64,000 nt of DNA from the NCBI GenBank assembly GCA_934691925.1, contig CAKUTI010000004.1, positions 23,171-87,170 on the forward strand, read 5' to 3'. Position 1 is the first letter of the stretch, and each line of letters starts with the position of its first letter. The translations under genes were made by a program, and so were the position numbers. Of this stretch, positions 43,274 to 52,745 are shown one piece after another. The notes beneath the pieces were generated by a model. That model was given only the letters and a program-made list of their open reading frames with translations, had not been told where the DNA came from and made no database searches. The DNA comes from an uncultured Treponema sp. GTDB lineage: Bacteria > Spirochaetota > Spirochaetia > Treponematales > Treponemataceae.

Positions 43274-45754
43274 ATGTCTGTCCGTCGTAGGATTTCTGTT
43301 TTGGCCTTTGTTGTGGCTGCCTTTATTTTCTGCTCAGCTCCTGTTTTTGCTCAGGATGCTGAAAGCGGAACTTCATCAGAAAGCACAGTTTTGGAAGATG
43401 GATGGTACTACAATAAAATAATCAAGTCGGTCGTGTTCAAAGGTTTGAAGAATGTCGATTCAAAAGACGTTGACGGGCTTGTTTCTAGCTTTTACGGAAA
43501 AAAATTCACTGACGAGCTTTACGAGGAGCTTTACTCGCGGATTGACAATCTTGACTATTTCGACGAGATAAATCCTGAAGTTACTTCTGCGGACGCGAAG
43601 CTAAAGACAATCATAATCACAATAAATGTTGTTGAGCGGCCTGCTGTCTACAGAATTTTTGTGAAAGGAAATTCTCAAATCAGAACAACTGAAATCAAGG
43701 ATGCGGCAAGCGTAAAGGAAAAGGAGATTTTTATCTCTTCAAAGCTGCCTGCCGACGAGCGTGCAATCAGAAAACTTTATCTTGAAAAAGGTTTTACAAA
43801 CGCGAGAATCAGCTCGGAGACAAAAACAACGGACAAGGGCGTTGAAATCACTTTCAACATTGACGAGGGACGCTCGACTGTCGTCTCGAACATCAAATTT
43901 ATCGGAAACAAAGTTGTCTCGTCAAAAACGCTAAAAAAGAAAATTTCGCTGAAAGAAGTCGGAATAATAAGCAAGGGAGCTTTTCAGGAGTCAATGCTTG
44001 AATCTGACCGCCAGGCAATCATGGCTTATTATGCGAACAACGGCTATATTGACGCGCAGGTTGTTGACATCACAAAAGATGTCGCGGTGAACGAAAAGAA
44101 AAAGCGCGATGAGCTTACAATCACATTCGCGATTCAGGAAGGCGCGCAGTACACTTTTGAAGGCGTCTCGTTTGTCGGAAACAGAATTTTCTCTGACGAG
44201 GAGCTTGGTTCGCTTGTTAAGCTGCAGAAAGGCGCGGTTTTCAACCAGACAAAATACAGCGAGGGCGTTATGGCGGTTGCCGACCATTATTATGAGAACG
44301 GCTACACGTCAAACCGCTTCCAGCAGATTCCTGAGAAAAACGAGGAAGCAAAGACAATCGCATATCAGTTTATGATTGTTGAAAATGTGCGGAGCCACGT
44401 TGAAAATATCACTTTAAAAGGAAATACAAAGACAAAAGACGCTGTAATTTTGCGCGAGCTTCCGATTGAAAGCGGAGACATTTTCTCAAAGGCGAAAGTT
44501 ACGACCGGACTTCGAAATCTTTACAACTTGCAGTATTTCAGCGCGGTTGTTCCAGACATTGTTCCTGGCTCGGAGGAAAATCTCGTTGACTTGATTATCT
44601 CTGTTGAGGAGCAGTCAACAACTTCCATTGAATTCGGCGTAACATTTTCAGGTGTTTCAGACCCTGACGATTTGCCTTTTGCCTTGTTCGTGAAATGGCA
44701 GGACTCAAACGTAAAAGGAAGCGGAAATTCAATCAGCGCAAGCTCTTCAATCGCGACCGACACTCAGTCTGTCGGCTTGAGCTGGGGAACAGGCTGGCTT
44801 TTCGGAAAGCCGATTTCTGCCTCAATCAGCACGGAATTCGCACATTCAAGCCTTAACGCTTTGAGAAACAAGATTCAATATGACGGCACAATCGACGACG
44901 ACAGCTATTATATGGACTATGAGCAGCTGAAATGGACTTCGGGATTTTCTCTCGGACGAAGATGGACTCCTGACTTTGCGATTCTTTCTTTTGCGTCTGG
45001 AATTTCGTTTAGTTTGAAGAACAATATGTACGACACAGACTTGTGGACTCCTGTTGACTCCTCGATAAGCGACTACGCGAACAAATGGGGCTGGCAGAAC
45101 TCAATCTGGTCTTCATTCTCGATTGACGACCGTGATGTGAACTACGACCCTTCCGCAGGCTGGTTTGCAAGCCAGCGTCTTACTTGGTACGGAATTACGC
45201 CGTGGGAAGATGAATATTTCCTTCGAACAGACACAAAGCTTGAAAAATATTTCACTTTGCTTAAATGGCAGGCGACTGAAAGCTGGCTTTTCAAAGTTGT
45301 CCTGATGGGATATTCGGGGCTTTCGCTCCAAGTTCCTGCTGTTAATTCTCAGGTTGGAGACTCAAGCCGCCTTTACATCGACGGAATGTTCAATGGACGC
45401 GGCTGGACTTCAATCTACAACACGAACCGTGGCCGCGCGCTTTGGAGCAATATCTTAGAGCTTCGTATTCCGCTTGTGCCGGGCGTTCTCGCGCTTGACT
45501 TGTTTGCGGATGCGGCTGCGATTAAAGACAGCCCTTATGAAATGTTTACCGAGCTAAAAAAAGAGGATTTCTTCTTTAGCTTCGGTCCTGGAATTCGCTT
45601 TACAATTCCGCAGTTCCCACTCCGTCTGCTTTTTGCGAACACTGGAAAATTCGGTTCTTCTGATTCTAGCGACAATTACGGCGTTGGAGACGGAAAATGG
45701 CACTGGGACAAAAACTGGAAATTCGTTCTGTCATTCAATATCACAAACAAATAA
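43274..45754 (+). CDS. bamA: Outer-membrane assembly factor BamA
   Basis: The open frame begins inside tamB, but the ATG at 43274 has GGAG eight bases before it and starts a signal peptide (MSVRRRISVLAFVVAAFIFC). The 826-residue protein has five POTRA repeats (about 35-410, e.g. VEGVSFVGNRIFSDEEL in the form FEGVSFVGNRIFSD) and a 16-strand Omp85 barrel from about 430. GRGW in the VRGF-like position (MFNGRGWTS) marks the L6 loop, and the last strand ends FVLSFNITNK. It inserts beta-barrel proteins into the outer membrane. T. pallidum TP0326 holds the equivalent position between a TamB-like gene and skp. Confidence 0.95.
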   Translation: MSVRRRISVLAFVVAAFIFCSAPVFAQDAESGTSSESTVLEDGWYYNKIIKSVVFKGLKNVDSKDVDGLVSSFYGKKFTDELYEELYSRIDNLDYFDEINPEVTSADAKLKTIIITINVVERPAVYRIFVKGNSQIRTTEIKDAASVKEKEIFISSKLPADERAIRKLYLEKGFTNARISSETKTTDKGVEITFNIDEGRSTVVSNIKFIGNKVVSSKTLKKKISLKEVGIISKGAFQESMLESDRQAIMAYYANNGYIDAQVVDITKDVAVNEKKKRDELTITFAIQEGAQYTFEGVSFVGNRIFSDEELGSLVKLQKGAVFNQTKYSEGVMAVADHYYENGYTSNRFQQIPEKNEEAKTIAYQFMIVENVRSHVENITLKGNTKTKDAVILRELPIESGDIFSKAKVTTGLRNLYNLQYFSAVVPDIVPGSEENLVDLIISVEEQSTTSIEFGVTFSGVSDPDDLPFALFVKWQDSNVKGSGNSISASSSIATDTQSVGLSWGTGWLFGKPISASISTEFAHSSLNALRNKIQYDGTIDDDSYYMDYEQLKWTSGFSLGRRWTPDFAILSFASGISFSLKNNMYDTDLWTPVDSSISDYANKWGWQNSIWSSFSIDDRDVNYDPSAGWFASQRLTWYGITPWEDEYFLRTDTKLEKYFTLLKWQATESWLFKVVLMGYSGLSLQVPAVNSQVGDSSRLYIDGMFNGRGWTSIYNTNRGRALWSNILELRIPLVPGVLALDLFADAAAIKDSPYEMFTELKKEDFFFSFGPGIRFTIPQFPLRLLFANTGKFGSSDSSDNYGVGDGKWHWDKNWKFVLSFNITNK

Positions 45755-45813
45755 AATCGAAATTATCGAAATAGTGAAATTATCGATAACAAAATCGAAA
45801 TTAGGAAAATAAA

Positions 45814-46329
45814 ATGAAAAAAATTGCATTGATTTTGGCTTTGACTCTTCTTTCGCTTGCGGGGCTTTCGGCTCAGCAGATTACAAGATTCGGCGTTGTT
45901 GACACTGCGCGCGTTTATCAGGCTTATTTTAGAAATTCCGCGCCGGTTAGAAACTATGAGAACAAAAAATCTCAGTTTCAGGCGGAAATCACAAAGCGTT
46001 CCGAGGAGATTCAAAAGCTCAAATCGCAGAAAACTGAGGCTGAATCTTCTGGAAACGACGCGACAGCTTCTCGCCTTGAATCTGAAATCATCAAAAAGAC
46101 AGATTCACTGACCGAATACACAAACGCAAAAAACGTGGAGCTTGAATCAATCAAAAACAATTTGCAGAATTCTGATTCTTTCTATAAAAAACTTTATTCT
46201 GTTCTTGAGCGCGTGGCGGAGGACGGCGGATATTCCGTGATTTTAAGCCTTCAAAACGCGAACGGAATTCTCTGGTACAGCTCTTCTGTCGATGTTACGG
46301 ACAAAGTGATTTCGTCTCTAGGCTTGTAA
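45814..46329 (+). CDS. skp: Skp/OmpH-type periplasmic chaperone
   Basis: A 171-residue protein with a signal peptide (MKKIALILALTLLSLAGLSA). The mature chain starts in a strand (RFGVVDTARVYQAYF), has a long coiled-coil hairpin (about 50-135, rich in Lys, Gln and Glu) and returns to strands (GGYSVILSLQNANGILWYS), the jellyfish fold of Skp. It would hold unfolded outer-membrane proteins on the way to BamA. The gene sits 59 bp after bamA and one base before mutS. Its spacer contains three copies of the word AATCGAAATTA/TCGAAATT. Confidence 0.9.
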   Translation: MKKIALILALTLLSLAGLSAQQITRFGVVDTARVYQAYFRNSAPVRNYENKKSQFQAEITKRSEEIQKLKSQKTEAESSGNDATASRLESEIIKKTDSLTEYTNAKNVELESIKNNLQNSDSFYKKLYSVLERVAEDGGYSVILSLQNANGILWYSSSVDVTDKVISSLGL

Positions 46330-46330
46330 A

Positions 46331-49009
46331 ATGGCTAAAGATTCAGTTGTCGCAGGCTCGCTTCAAAACCGCTCGGAATCTTCCGAGCTTACGCCGTTAA
46401 TGATTCAGTATCTTTCCATAAAAGAGCAGCACAAGGGCGAGGTGCTGTTTTTCCGTCTTGGGGACTTTTATGAAATGTTCAACGATGACGCAATTGAAGT
46501 TTCGCGCCTTTTAAATCTTACGCTCACGCACAGGGCAAGCCAGCCGATGTGCGGAATTCCTTACCATGCGGCGAAAGTCTACATTGCGCGTCTTTTGCGC
46601 TGCGGAAAAAAAATCGCGATTTGCGAGCAGATTGGCGATGTTCACGCGAAAGGCCTTACCGAGCGGAAAGTGATTGAAGTAATCACTCCTGGAACGGCGG
46701 TTGAAAGCGAGTATCTTGAAGGCGGAACAAACAATTTTCTTGCGTGTCTTTGCGTTCAGAAAAGCAAGGCGGGCTTTGCCTATATCGATGTTACGACTGC
46801 TGATTTTTTTGCGACAAGCTGGAACACAGCAGACATGGCGGAAAATTTTCCGAAAGAGCTTGGAAGATGCAATCCGCGCGAGCTTTTGCTGCCTGAAAGT
46901 CTCCGTTCAAATCAGACGGTGCAGGAATTCCTTTCCCAAAACGAAAATCTTTCAATCTCATATTATCCTGACTGGAATTTTGACCAGAATTTAAGCTTCA
47001 AGCGGCTTTTGTCGCAGTTCAAGACAGCAAGTCTTCAGCCGTTCTCGCTTGACGAGCGTTCTGCGGAAGTCGCGCCTGCCGGATTTTTGCTTGACTACAT
47101 TCAAAAGACGACAATCACAAATTCTCCGCACGTTACAGGAATAAAAGTCTATAAAGACAGCCAGTTTGTGATTATGGATGACTCTTCAAGGCGGAATCTT
47201 GAAATCGTGCAGAATTTAAGAGACGGAAGCGCGCATTTTTCGCTTTTGGAATGTGTATCGCACACTCAGACCGCGATGGGAAAGCGCGCTCTTTGCAACT
47301 GGCTTTTGTATCCTCTGAAAAATTCCGATGAAATCAACTCGCGGCAAAATCACGTTGAGCTTTTCGTAAAAAATCGGAATCTCCTTGAATATGTGCATGA
47401 AAAGCTTGGGAATATTCTCGATATTGAGCGTCTGGCAGGAAGAATCGCGATGGAGCGTGCTCACGCAAAGGATTTGCAGGCTTTGCGCACATCGCTCGAG
47501 TCTTGGCTTGAGGTGAGAAGCCATCTTGAAAATTACGATTTTGCGAAAACTGACCCGGCGGCTGCAATCCAGATTGTGGAGCTTATCAAAAAATCGATTC
47601 TCGAAGACCCTGCCACAAGCCTTACGGAAGGAAGAATTATTCAAAGCGGCTGGTCAAAAGAGCTTGACGAATACAGAAATATCCACGACAACGTGAACAA
47701 AATTCTTTCTGACTACGCCGACGAGGAAAAAGAAAAGACTGGAATCGCGAATCTTAGAATCAGAAACAATAATCTTACTGGCTATTATATTGAAATCACG
47801 CGCGGAAAAGCCGACAAAATTCCGCCGCATTTTATTTTGCGTCGCGCGCTTACAAACGCTGACCGCTACACGACAGTCCGCCTGCAAGAAATTGAAAAGC
47901 AGATAAACGAGGCGAGCCTTAAAATAATTGAGACGGAGCGCGACTTGTTCCTTGAAATCCGCTCGCGGCTTGCCACGCAGACAAATTATCTTTTGCAGAC
48001 TGCGCACGAGATTGCTTATGCCGACGTTACTTCCGCGCTTGCGCACACTGCCGTTCTGTACAGCTGGATCCGCCCGGTTGTGGACAACTCGAAGAACTTT
48101 GAGATAAAGGGCGGACGGCATCCTGTTGTTGAAATGCATCTTCCTGTGGGGGAATTTGTTCCGAACGACTTGGAGATTTCTTCTGAAAATTCTGAGAACA
48201 ACGGGAAAAATCTTGCTTCGTTCGCGCTTATAACCGGTCCGAACATGGCAGGAAAATCGACTTATCTAAGGCAGAACGCTTTGATTGCGCTGCTTGCCCA
48301 GACCGGCTCTTTTGTGCCTGCGAAAGAAGCTCACATCGGAATTGTTGACAGAATTTTCTGCCGTGTCGGCGCGAGCGACAATCTTGCGCGCGGAGAATCG
48401 ACTTTCTTGGTTGAGATGTCTGAAACTGCCTACATTTTGCGCGGTGCAACGGACAAGTCTCTTGTGATTATGGACGAGGTCGGACGCGGAACTTCCACCG
48501 AGGACGGACTTTCAATCGCGTGGGCTGTCTCCGAGTATCTTTTGAACACGATAAAATGCAAGACTCTTTTTGCGACTCACTATCACGAGCTTACGCGGCT
48601 TTGCCATCCGAGGCTTAAACTTTTGTGCATGGACGTTCGCGAGGAAGACGACAAAGTTGTTTTTTTAAGGAAGATAAAAGACGGCGCGAGCGAGAATTCG
48701 TACGGAATCCACGTTGCGTCTCTGGCGGGAATTCCTGAAAGCGTTATAAAACGCGCGAACGAGATTCTTTCAAAGCTCCATTCTTCCGATGAACATAAAA
48801 AAAACGAGACACTAAATAAAAGCGATGCGATTTTTGAAACAGTGCAGTCGAGCGCGGAAATTCCTGCAAAATCGCTAACGATGCCGGGACTTTTCAGCGA
48901 CGAGGAGATGATTCTCGACGAGATTTTAAGCGCAGACCCCGACGGCATGACACCGCGCGAGGCTCTGGATTTGGTTGCGCGCTGGAAAAAGCAGCTTTCA
49001 GGAAAATGA
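46331..49009 (+). CDS. mutS: DNA mismatch repair protein MutS
   Basis: An 892-residue MutS1. The mismatch-contacting motif is FFRLGDFYEMF (about 35-45, F-x-E). The connector, lever and clamp domains follow, and the ATPase domain has ITGPNMAGKSTYLRQ (Walker A), VIMDEVGRGTSTEDGLS (Walker B and signature) and ATHYHEL. The C-terminal tail contains an amphipathic end (ALDLVARWKKQLSGK) for tetramer or MutL contacts. It recognises mispaired bases after replication. It follows skp by one base, so it may depend on the bamA-skp transcript, as in other treponemes. Confidence 0.97.
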   Translation: MAKDSVVAGSLQNRSESSELTPLMIQYLSIKEQHKGEVLFFRLGDFYEMFNDDAIEVSRLLNLTLTHRASQPMCGIPYHAAKVYIARLLRCGKKIAICEQIGDVHAKGLTERKVIEVITPGTAVESEYLEGGTNNFLACLCVQKSKAGFAYIDVTTADFFATSWNTADMAENFPKELGRCNPRELLLPESLRSNQTVQEFLSQNENLSISYYPDWNFDQNLSFKRLLSQFKTASLQPFSLDERSAEVAPAGFLLDYIQKTTITNSPHVTGIKVYKDSQFVIMDDSSRRNLEIVQNLRDGSAHFSLLECVSHTQTAMGKRALCNWLLYPLKNSDEINSRQNHVELFVKNRNLLEYVHEKLGNILDIERLAGRIAMERAHAKDLQALRTSLESWLEVRSHLENYDFAKTDPAAAIQIVELIKKSILEDPATSLTEGRIIQSGWSKELDEYRNIHDNVNKILSDYADEEKEKTGIANLRIRNNNLTGYYIEITRGKADKIPPHFILRRALTNADRYTTVRLQEIEKQINEASLKIIETERDLFLEIRSRLATQTNYLLQTAHEIAYADVTSALAHTAVLYSWIRPVVDNSKNFEIKGGRHPVVEMHLPVGEFVPNDLEISSENSENNGKNLASFALITGPNMAGKSTYLRQNALIALLAQTGSFVPAKEAHIGIVDRIFCRVGASDNLARGESTFLVEMSETAYILRGATDKSLVIMDEVGRGTSTEDGLSIAWAVSEYLLNTIKCKTLFATHYHELTRLCHPRLKLLCMDVREEDDKVVFLRKIKDGASENSYGIHVASLAGIPESVIKRANEILSKLHSSDEHKKNETLNKSDAIFETVQSSAEIPAKSLTMPGLFSDEEMILDEILSADPDGMTPREALDLVARWKKQLSGK

Positions 49010-49026
49010 TTTTTTAACACGATTGC

Positions 49027-49079
49027 CACGGATTGAAATGATAGACGCGGACAAGGAAAATAATCCGCGAAAATCCGTG
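49027..49079. terminator. Nested inverted repeat after mutS
   Basis: CACGGATT (49027-49034) pairs with AATCCGTG (49072-49079), and inside it GCGGA (49047-49051) pairs with TCCGC (49064-49068). It probably ends the mutS message or shields it from the flagellar promoter, but there is no long T tract. Confidence 0.45.
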
Positions 49080-49126
49080 CTGTTCGAAAAGTCCGTGTTT
49101 GTTTTTTTTAGCGGTTTGCAATTTTC

Positions 49127-49153
49127 TAAATATTTTTTTTGAGTTTCCGATAA
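49127..49153 (+). promoter_or_regulatory. Sigma-28 (FliA/WhiG-type) promoter before flgB
   Basis: TAAA (49127-49130), 15 bases, TCCGATAA (49146-49153): this matches the flagellar sigma-28 consensus TAAA-N15-GCCGATAA in all but one position. The start point would fall near 49160, almost at the flgB ATG (49161), which implies a leaderless or near-leaderless message. Confidence 0.6.
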
Positions 49154-49160
49154 TGAGAAT

Positions 49161-49577
49161 ATGAATAGTTTTACACGGTCAGTTGATTTGTTGTCCCGCG
49201 CGATGGACGTGAACTCGCTTCGCTATCAGGTTTCTGCGAACAATATTGCGAATGCGGAAGTTCCGAACTATAAGCGTCAGGAAGTGAATTTTGAGAGCGA
49301 GCTAAAAAGAGCTTTTGAAAGCGAGGCGGACTCTGCTCACAGAATGAAGCTCACGGTGACAGACGACCGGCATATTCAGCTGAACGAGCCTTACGACTAC
49401 AGGGAAGTTGAGCCGAGGCGCGTGACTGACTGGACTACTACGGCGAACGCTAACGGAAACAATGTTGACCCGGAGAGCGAGGCTATGAACATTATGAAAA
49501 TCCAGCTTAACTACAGGCTTTTGGCACAGCTTGAGAATTTTGAGTTCAGCCAGATGAAGACTGCGATGAAAAAATAA
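49161..49577 (+). CDS. flgB: Flagellar proximal rod protein FlgB
   Basis: A 138-residue rod subunit. The N-terminus has the family pattern SVDLLSRAMDVNSLRYQVSA, then NNIANAEVPNYKRQEVNFES, and the C-terminus has the helix NIMKIQLNYRLLAQLENFEF, which pairs with the N-terminal helix. FlgB joins FliE to FlgC at the base of the periplasmic flagellar rod and is exported by the flagellar type III system without a cleaved signal. It is the first gene of the flagellar run, under a sigma-28-type promoter. The ribosome site is only GAG five bases before the ATG. Confidence 0.95.
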   Translation: MNSFTRSVDLLSRAMDVNSLRYQVSANNIANAEVPNYKRQEVNFESELKRAFESEADSAHRMKLTVTDDRHIQLNEPYDYREVEPRRVTDWTTTANANGNNVDPESEAMNIMKIQLNYRLLAQLENFEFSQMKTAMKK

Positions 49578-49689
49578 CAAAAATTACATCCTGTAATTTT
49601 TGTTATTAACGAGAAAATTCTGTTCACCTGAAGGCAAACAGAATTTTCTCTTGTGCTTTACTGCGCGACGCAACGTTATCTAGCGTCGT
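49573..49689 (+). promoter_or_regulatory. Tandem hairpins between flgB and flgC
   Basis: AATAACAAAAATTACA (49573-49588) pairs over all 16 bases with 49592-49607, including the flgB stop codon. GAGAAAATTCTGTT (49611-49624) pairs over all 14 bases with 49637-49650. A weaker CGACGC/GCGTCG (about 49666-49688) follows. The T-rich right arm of the first makes it terminator-like, so it may partly stop transcription after flgB. Confidence 0.8.
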
Positions 49690-49784
49690 GCCGTGTGATG
49701 AAAAATGCGTTTGGGGTCTGGCGAGGCTCGAAATTAAAATTCAATATGCTTTGCATTTGAAAGTTTGGAACGGAGGAAAATAAA

Positions 49785-50246
49785 ATGGGAATGTTTACTT
49801 CTATAAATATCGCGGCAACTGGAATGAGTGTTGAGCGTCTTAGAACTGACGTTATTTCAAACAATATCGCGAACGCTTCCACAACACGCACTCCAGAGGG
49901 CGGCGCATTCAAGAAATCTTCTGTGATTCTTGAGCCTGTCGCTTCTAGCCACCCGACTTGGCGTTCCCCTTTCGTTTCTGCAGATCAGGACAACGGCCCT
50001 GGAAAAGGCGTTCGCGTTAAGAAAATCGTTAAGGACACAACTCAGGGACGCATGGTTTACGATCCTTCAAATCCTGACGCGATTCAGTCAGGCCCGAACA
50101 AAGGGTATGTTGAATATCCGAACGTTAATATCGTGAACGAGATGGTTGACCTGATTTCGGCAAGCCGCGCTTACGAGGCAAACTCAACCGTTGTTCAGGG
50201 CGCGAAAGATATGTTTTCAAGCGCGCTCGAGATTGGAAGAGGCTAA
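49785..50246 (+). CDS. flgC: Flagellar proximal rod protein FlgC
   Basis: A 153-residue rod subunit beginning MGMFTSINIAATGMSVERLR and TDVISNNIANASTTRTPEGG, the FlgC N-terminal signature. The C-terminal signature VNIVNEMVDLISASRAYEAN is also complete. A GGAGG site precedes the ATG. It builds the proximal rod on top of FlgB. It is separated from flgB by a 207-base spacer with strong hairpins, unusual because these genes are normally close together. Confidence 0.95.
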   Translation: MGMFTSINIAATGMSVERLRTDVISNNIANASTTRTPEGGAFKKSSVILEPVASSHPTWRSPFVSADQDNGPGKGVRVKKIVKDTTQGRMVYDPSNPDAIQSGPNKGYVEYPNVNIVNEMVDLISASRAYEANSTVVQGAKDMFSSALEIGRG

Positions 50247-50284
50247 AATTAGCCGGCATACGCTGAAAAAGTTTGAACGTTGAT

Positions 50285-50352
50285 GTCATTTCGAACTGTT
50301 TCTGAATCTTTAGGCTGAATTTAATGTAGATTCTGAAATGAATTCAGAATGA
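50285..50352. repeat. GTCATTTCGAAC...CAGAATGAC intergenic repeat
   Basis: GTCATTTCGAACTG (50285 region) and TTCTGAATCTT are followed by ATTCTGAAATGAATTCAGAATGAC, so the ends GTCATT and AATGAC are inverted. It resembles the repeat near 20289-20318. The 289-base gap between flgC and fliE holds this repeat, a short CATTTCGGCATGG patch and no gene. Confidence 0.5.
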
Positions 50353-50535
50353 CAAGAAAAGTGAACGGCGACGAAAATGCTTGAAAATGGCATTTCGGCA
50401 TGGCAAGAAAAACATTCGAGTTCATCAATTCGGCGTTTTGAGACATCTTAAAAAATGAAAATTGTGCTAAAATAATTTTCGTTTCCGAATTTTGAATTGC
50501 GAATCGTGAATTTAATTTAGATTTGAGGTGAAAAT

Positions 50536-50886
50536 ATGAACGTTATGAATATTATGCAGGCTCCGGAGATGACACGCACAAATCCGGCTCATGTCGGAAG
50601 CGCGGATCTTACTTCGCTTGTTCCCGGGCAGGAAAATTCATCATCTGTGAAAAGTGAAAAATCTTTCGGCTCGTTTGAGAGCTATCTTGTGAACGCAGTT
50701 TCAGAGATGAACAGCCAGCAGCTTGACGTGAACCGCGTTCAGGAAAAACTTATCACAGACCCTGACTCGGTTGACATTCACGATGTTACAACCGCGATGG
50801 CAAAAGCTCAGATGTCATTGAATCTTGCTCAGACGGTAATCGACCGGCTTGTGAGCGGCTGGAGCGAAATTTCAACGACAAGATAG
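50536..50886 (+). CDS. fliE: Flagellar hook-basal body protein FliE
   Basis: A 116-residue protein that links the MS ring to the rod. The C-terminal half has the conserved FliE pattern SFESYLVNAVSEMNSQQLDV, then DVTTAMAKAQMSLNLAQTVIDR, while the first 45 residues are variable and Ser/Gly/Asn-rich. A GAGGTG site precedes the ATG. It lies between the rod genes and fliF as in other spirochaetes. Confidence 0.93.
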   Translation: MNVMNIMQAPEMTRTNPAHVGSADLTSLVPGQENSSSVKSEKSFGSFESYLVNAVSEMNSQQLDVNRVQEKLITDPDSVDIHDVTTAMAKAQMSLNLAQTVIDRLVSGWSEISTTR

Positions 50887-50963
50887 CCATAATCTCACCT
50901 TTTCAGCGTGGAAAAATTATGTTAAAATAGTGTGTTGATTATGTTCGTTCACGGGAGGGCAAG

Positions 50964-52742
50964 ATGAACGAATCGATTCAAAAAGTTATCGATAAAATTA
51001 AAAAACTGTGGAGTTCATGGAAACCTGTCCAAAAGGCGATTGCCGCTGGAATAATTCTTGCGGTCATTGTTGTTTTGGTAATTCTTTTTAAAGGCTCTTC
51101 AAAACCTACGACAGTTCCGCTTTTTAGCCAGCCGATTACAGACCAGTCCGTAAGGGGCAATGTTACATTCAGGCTTGATGAGGAAAATGTAAAATACACC
51201 GTCAGCACAACAGGCGTGATTTCCGTTCCTGACGAGGCGACTGCAAGGCGGATGAGGGCGCTTCTGATTGCGGAAGATATTGTTCCTTCAAAAGTCGATG
51301 TTTTCAGTCAGATGCTTGATGTCACAAACTGGTCAACAACAGATTTTGAGCGCGAGAAAAACGACCTTCGGCGCGTTACAAACCAAGTAAAACAGCATAT
51401 TGAGACTCTTGACGACATTGCAAATGCCGATGTCGTGATTACACCGGGGCAGAATTCACTTTTTGAGGCGCAGCGTGTTCCTGCGAATGCGTCTATCACG
51501 CTCCGTTTTAAGGGCGGAAGCAGCATGGCTTCTGACCGGCGGAAAATTCAGGGAATTCAGCGTCTCGTCTTGCGTTCAGTTTCAGGTCTTACAGATGACA
51601 ATATCGTAATCACAGACACAGACGGAAATATTCTTAATGATTTTGCGGGAATGGCTGAAATGGACAGGCTTTCCCTTATCGAGCGCACTGAGAAATTCAA
51701 GCTCAAGCTTGCGGCAGAAAAGCGCGCGAAAGTCATCAAGTCATTGCAGAGCATTTATTCAGAAGACCGTGTCCGCGACCTTGACGTGAACGTTGATATG
51801 GACACTTCAAAAGTCAGCAGCGACAAGACGATTTATTCTCCTGTGATGATTACGGAGCAGGATCCGTCAAAGCCTTACGACACAACAGAAAAGCGCGATT
51901 ATCTTCCGATTTCTTCTCAGACTGTAACAAAGGAATGGACAGGAACAGGATACAATCCTGAAGGACCTGCCGGAGTTGAAGGCCAGAATCCGCCGGTTTA
52001 TTCTGATATGTCGAACTTGATTGGAAAATCTACCGAGACCGGAGTTACTCAGAACAACGTTGTGAACACGGAGCACCGCATTGAAGAGCGAATGCCGGCT
52101 GTTGACCGCGTTACGGTTTCTGTGAACATCGACGGAAAATGGGGAAAAGTTACTGATGGAAGCGGAAAAGCGATTTTTGTAAAAGAAAGCAACATCGACG
52201 AGCTTAAGAACCGCTATCCTGACTGGGAAGACCCTGTCCGTTACCGTTTTGAAATAGGACATATTCTTCGCGTCTACACTCCGCTTACAACAGAAGAGCT
52301 TGAGCAGACTGCAACTTTGCTTGAAGGCGCGATTGGCTATGATGAAAGCCGTAACTACAGAGTTGTCGTGACAAACATCAAATTTGACAGAAGCGCGCAG
52401 CAGAACGAGGAAGATTCCCAGATTCTCGCTCGCGAAAACACAAAGAAGACAATCATGCTGATTTTGATTGGCGTGGTTGTGGTTTTGATTGCATTTATCG
52501 TGTTCAGAATGATAAGCCGCGAAATCGAAAGAAGAAGACGGCTACGCGAGGAAGAAATCTTGCGCAGACAGCAGGCGGAACGCGAAAAAGCGCTTTGGGA
52601 CGCAAAGCAGGAAGGAATGGAAGTCCAGATGTCTGTCGAAGAGCGCAAGCGTGCCGAGCTTCAAGAAAATGCGATTGCAATGGCAAAAGAGCATCCGGAA
52701 GATGTCGCTTTGCTTATCAGAACTTGGCTGATGGAGGAGTAG
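50964..52742 (+). CDS. fliF: Flagellar MS-ring protein FliF
   Basis: A 592-residue membrane-ring subunit. There is one membrane helix near the N-terminus (about 25-45, AIAAGIILAVIVVLVILF) and another near the C-terminus (about 493-512, IMLILIGVVVVLIAFIVF). Between them are the ring-building motifs, for example PDEATARRMRALLIAEDIVP, LMDVTNWSTTDFE in the form LDVTNWSTTDFEREKNDL, and ASITLRFKGGSSM. The C-terminal cytoplasmic tail ends EDVALLIRTWLMEE, the FliG-binding segment. GGGAGG precedes the ATG. FliF is the platform on which the switch and export gate assemble. Confidence 0.96.
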   Translation: MNESIQKVIDKIKKLWSSWKPVQKAIAAGIILAVIVVLVILFKGSSKPTTVPLFSQPITDQSVRGNVTFRLDEENVKYTVSTTGVISVPDEATARRMRALLIAEDIVPSKVDVFSQMLDVTNWSTTDFEREKNDLRRVTNQVKQHIETLDDIANADVVITPGQNSLFEAQRVPANASITLRFKGGSSMASDRRKIQGIQRLVLRSVSGLTDDNIVITDTDGNILNDFAGMAEMDRLSLIERTEKFKLKLAAEKRAKVIKSLQSIYSEDRVRDLDVNVDMDTSKVSSDKTIYSPVMITEQDPSKPYDTTEKRDYLPISSQTVTKEWTGTGYNPEGPAGVEGQNPPVYSDMSNLIGKSTETGVTQNNVVNTEHRIEERMPAVDRVTVSVNIDGKWGKVTDGSGKAIFVKESNIDELKNRYPDWEDPVRYRFEIGHILRVYTPLTTEELEQTATLLEGAIGYDESRNYRVVVTNIKFDRSAQQNEEDSQILARENTKKTIMLILIGVVVVLIAFIVFRMISREIERRRRLREEEILRRQQAEREKALWDAKQEGMEVQMSVEERKRAELQENAIAMAKEHPEDVALLIRTWLMEE

Positions 52743-52745
52743 CAT

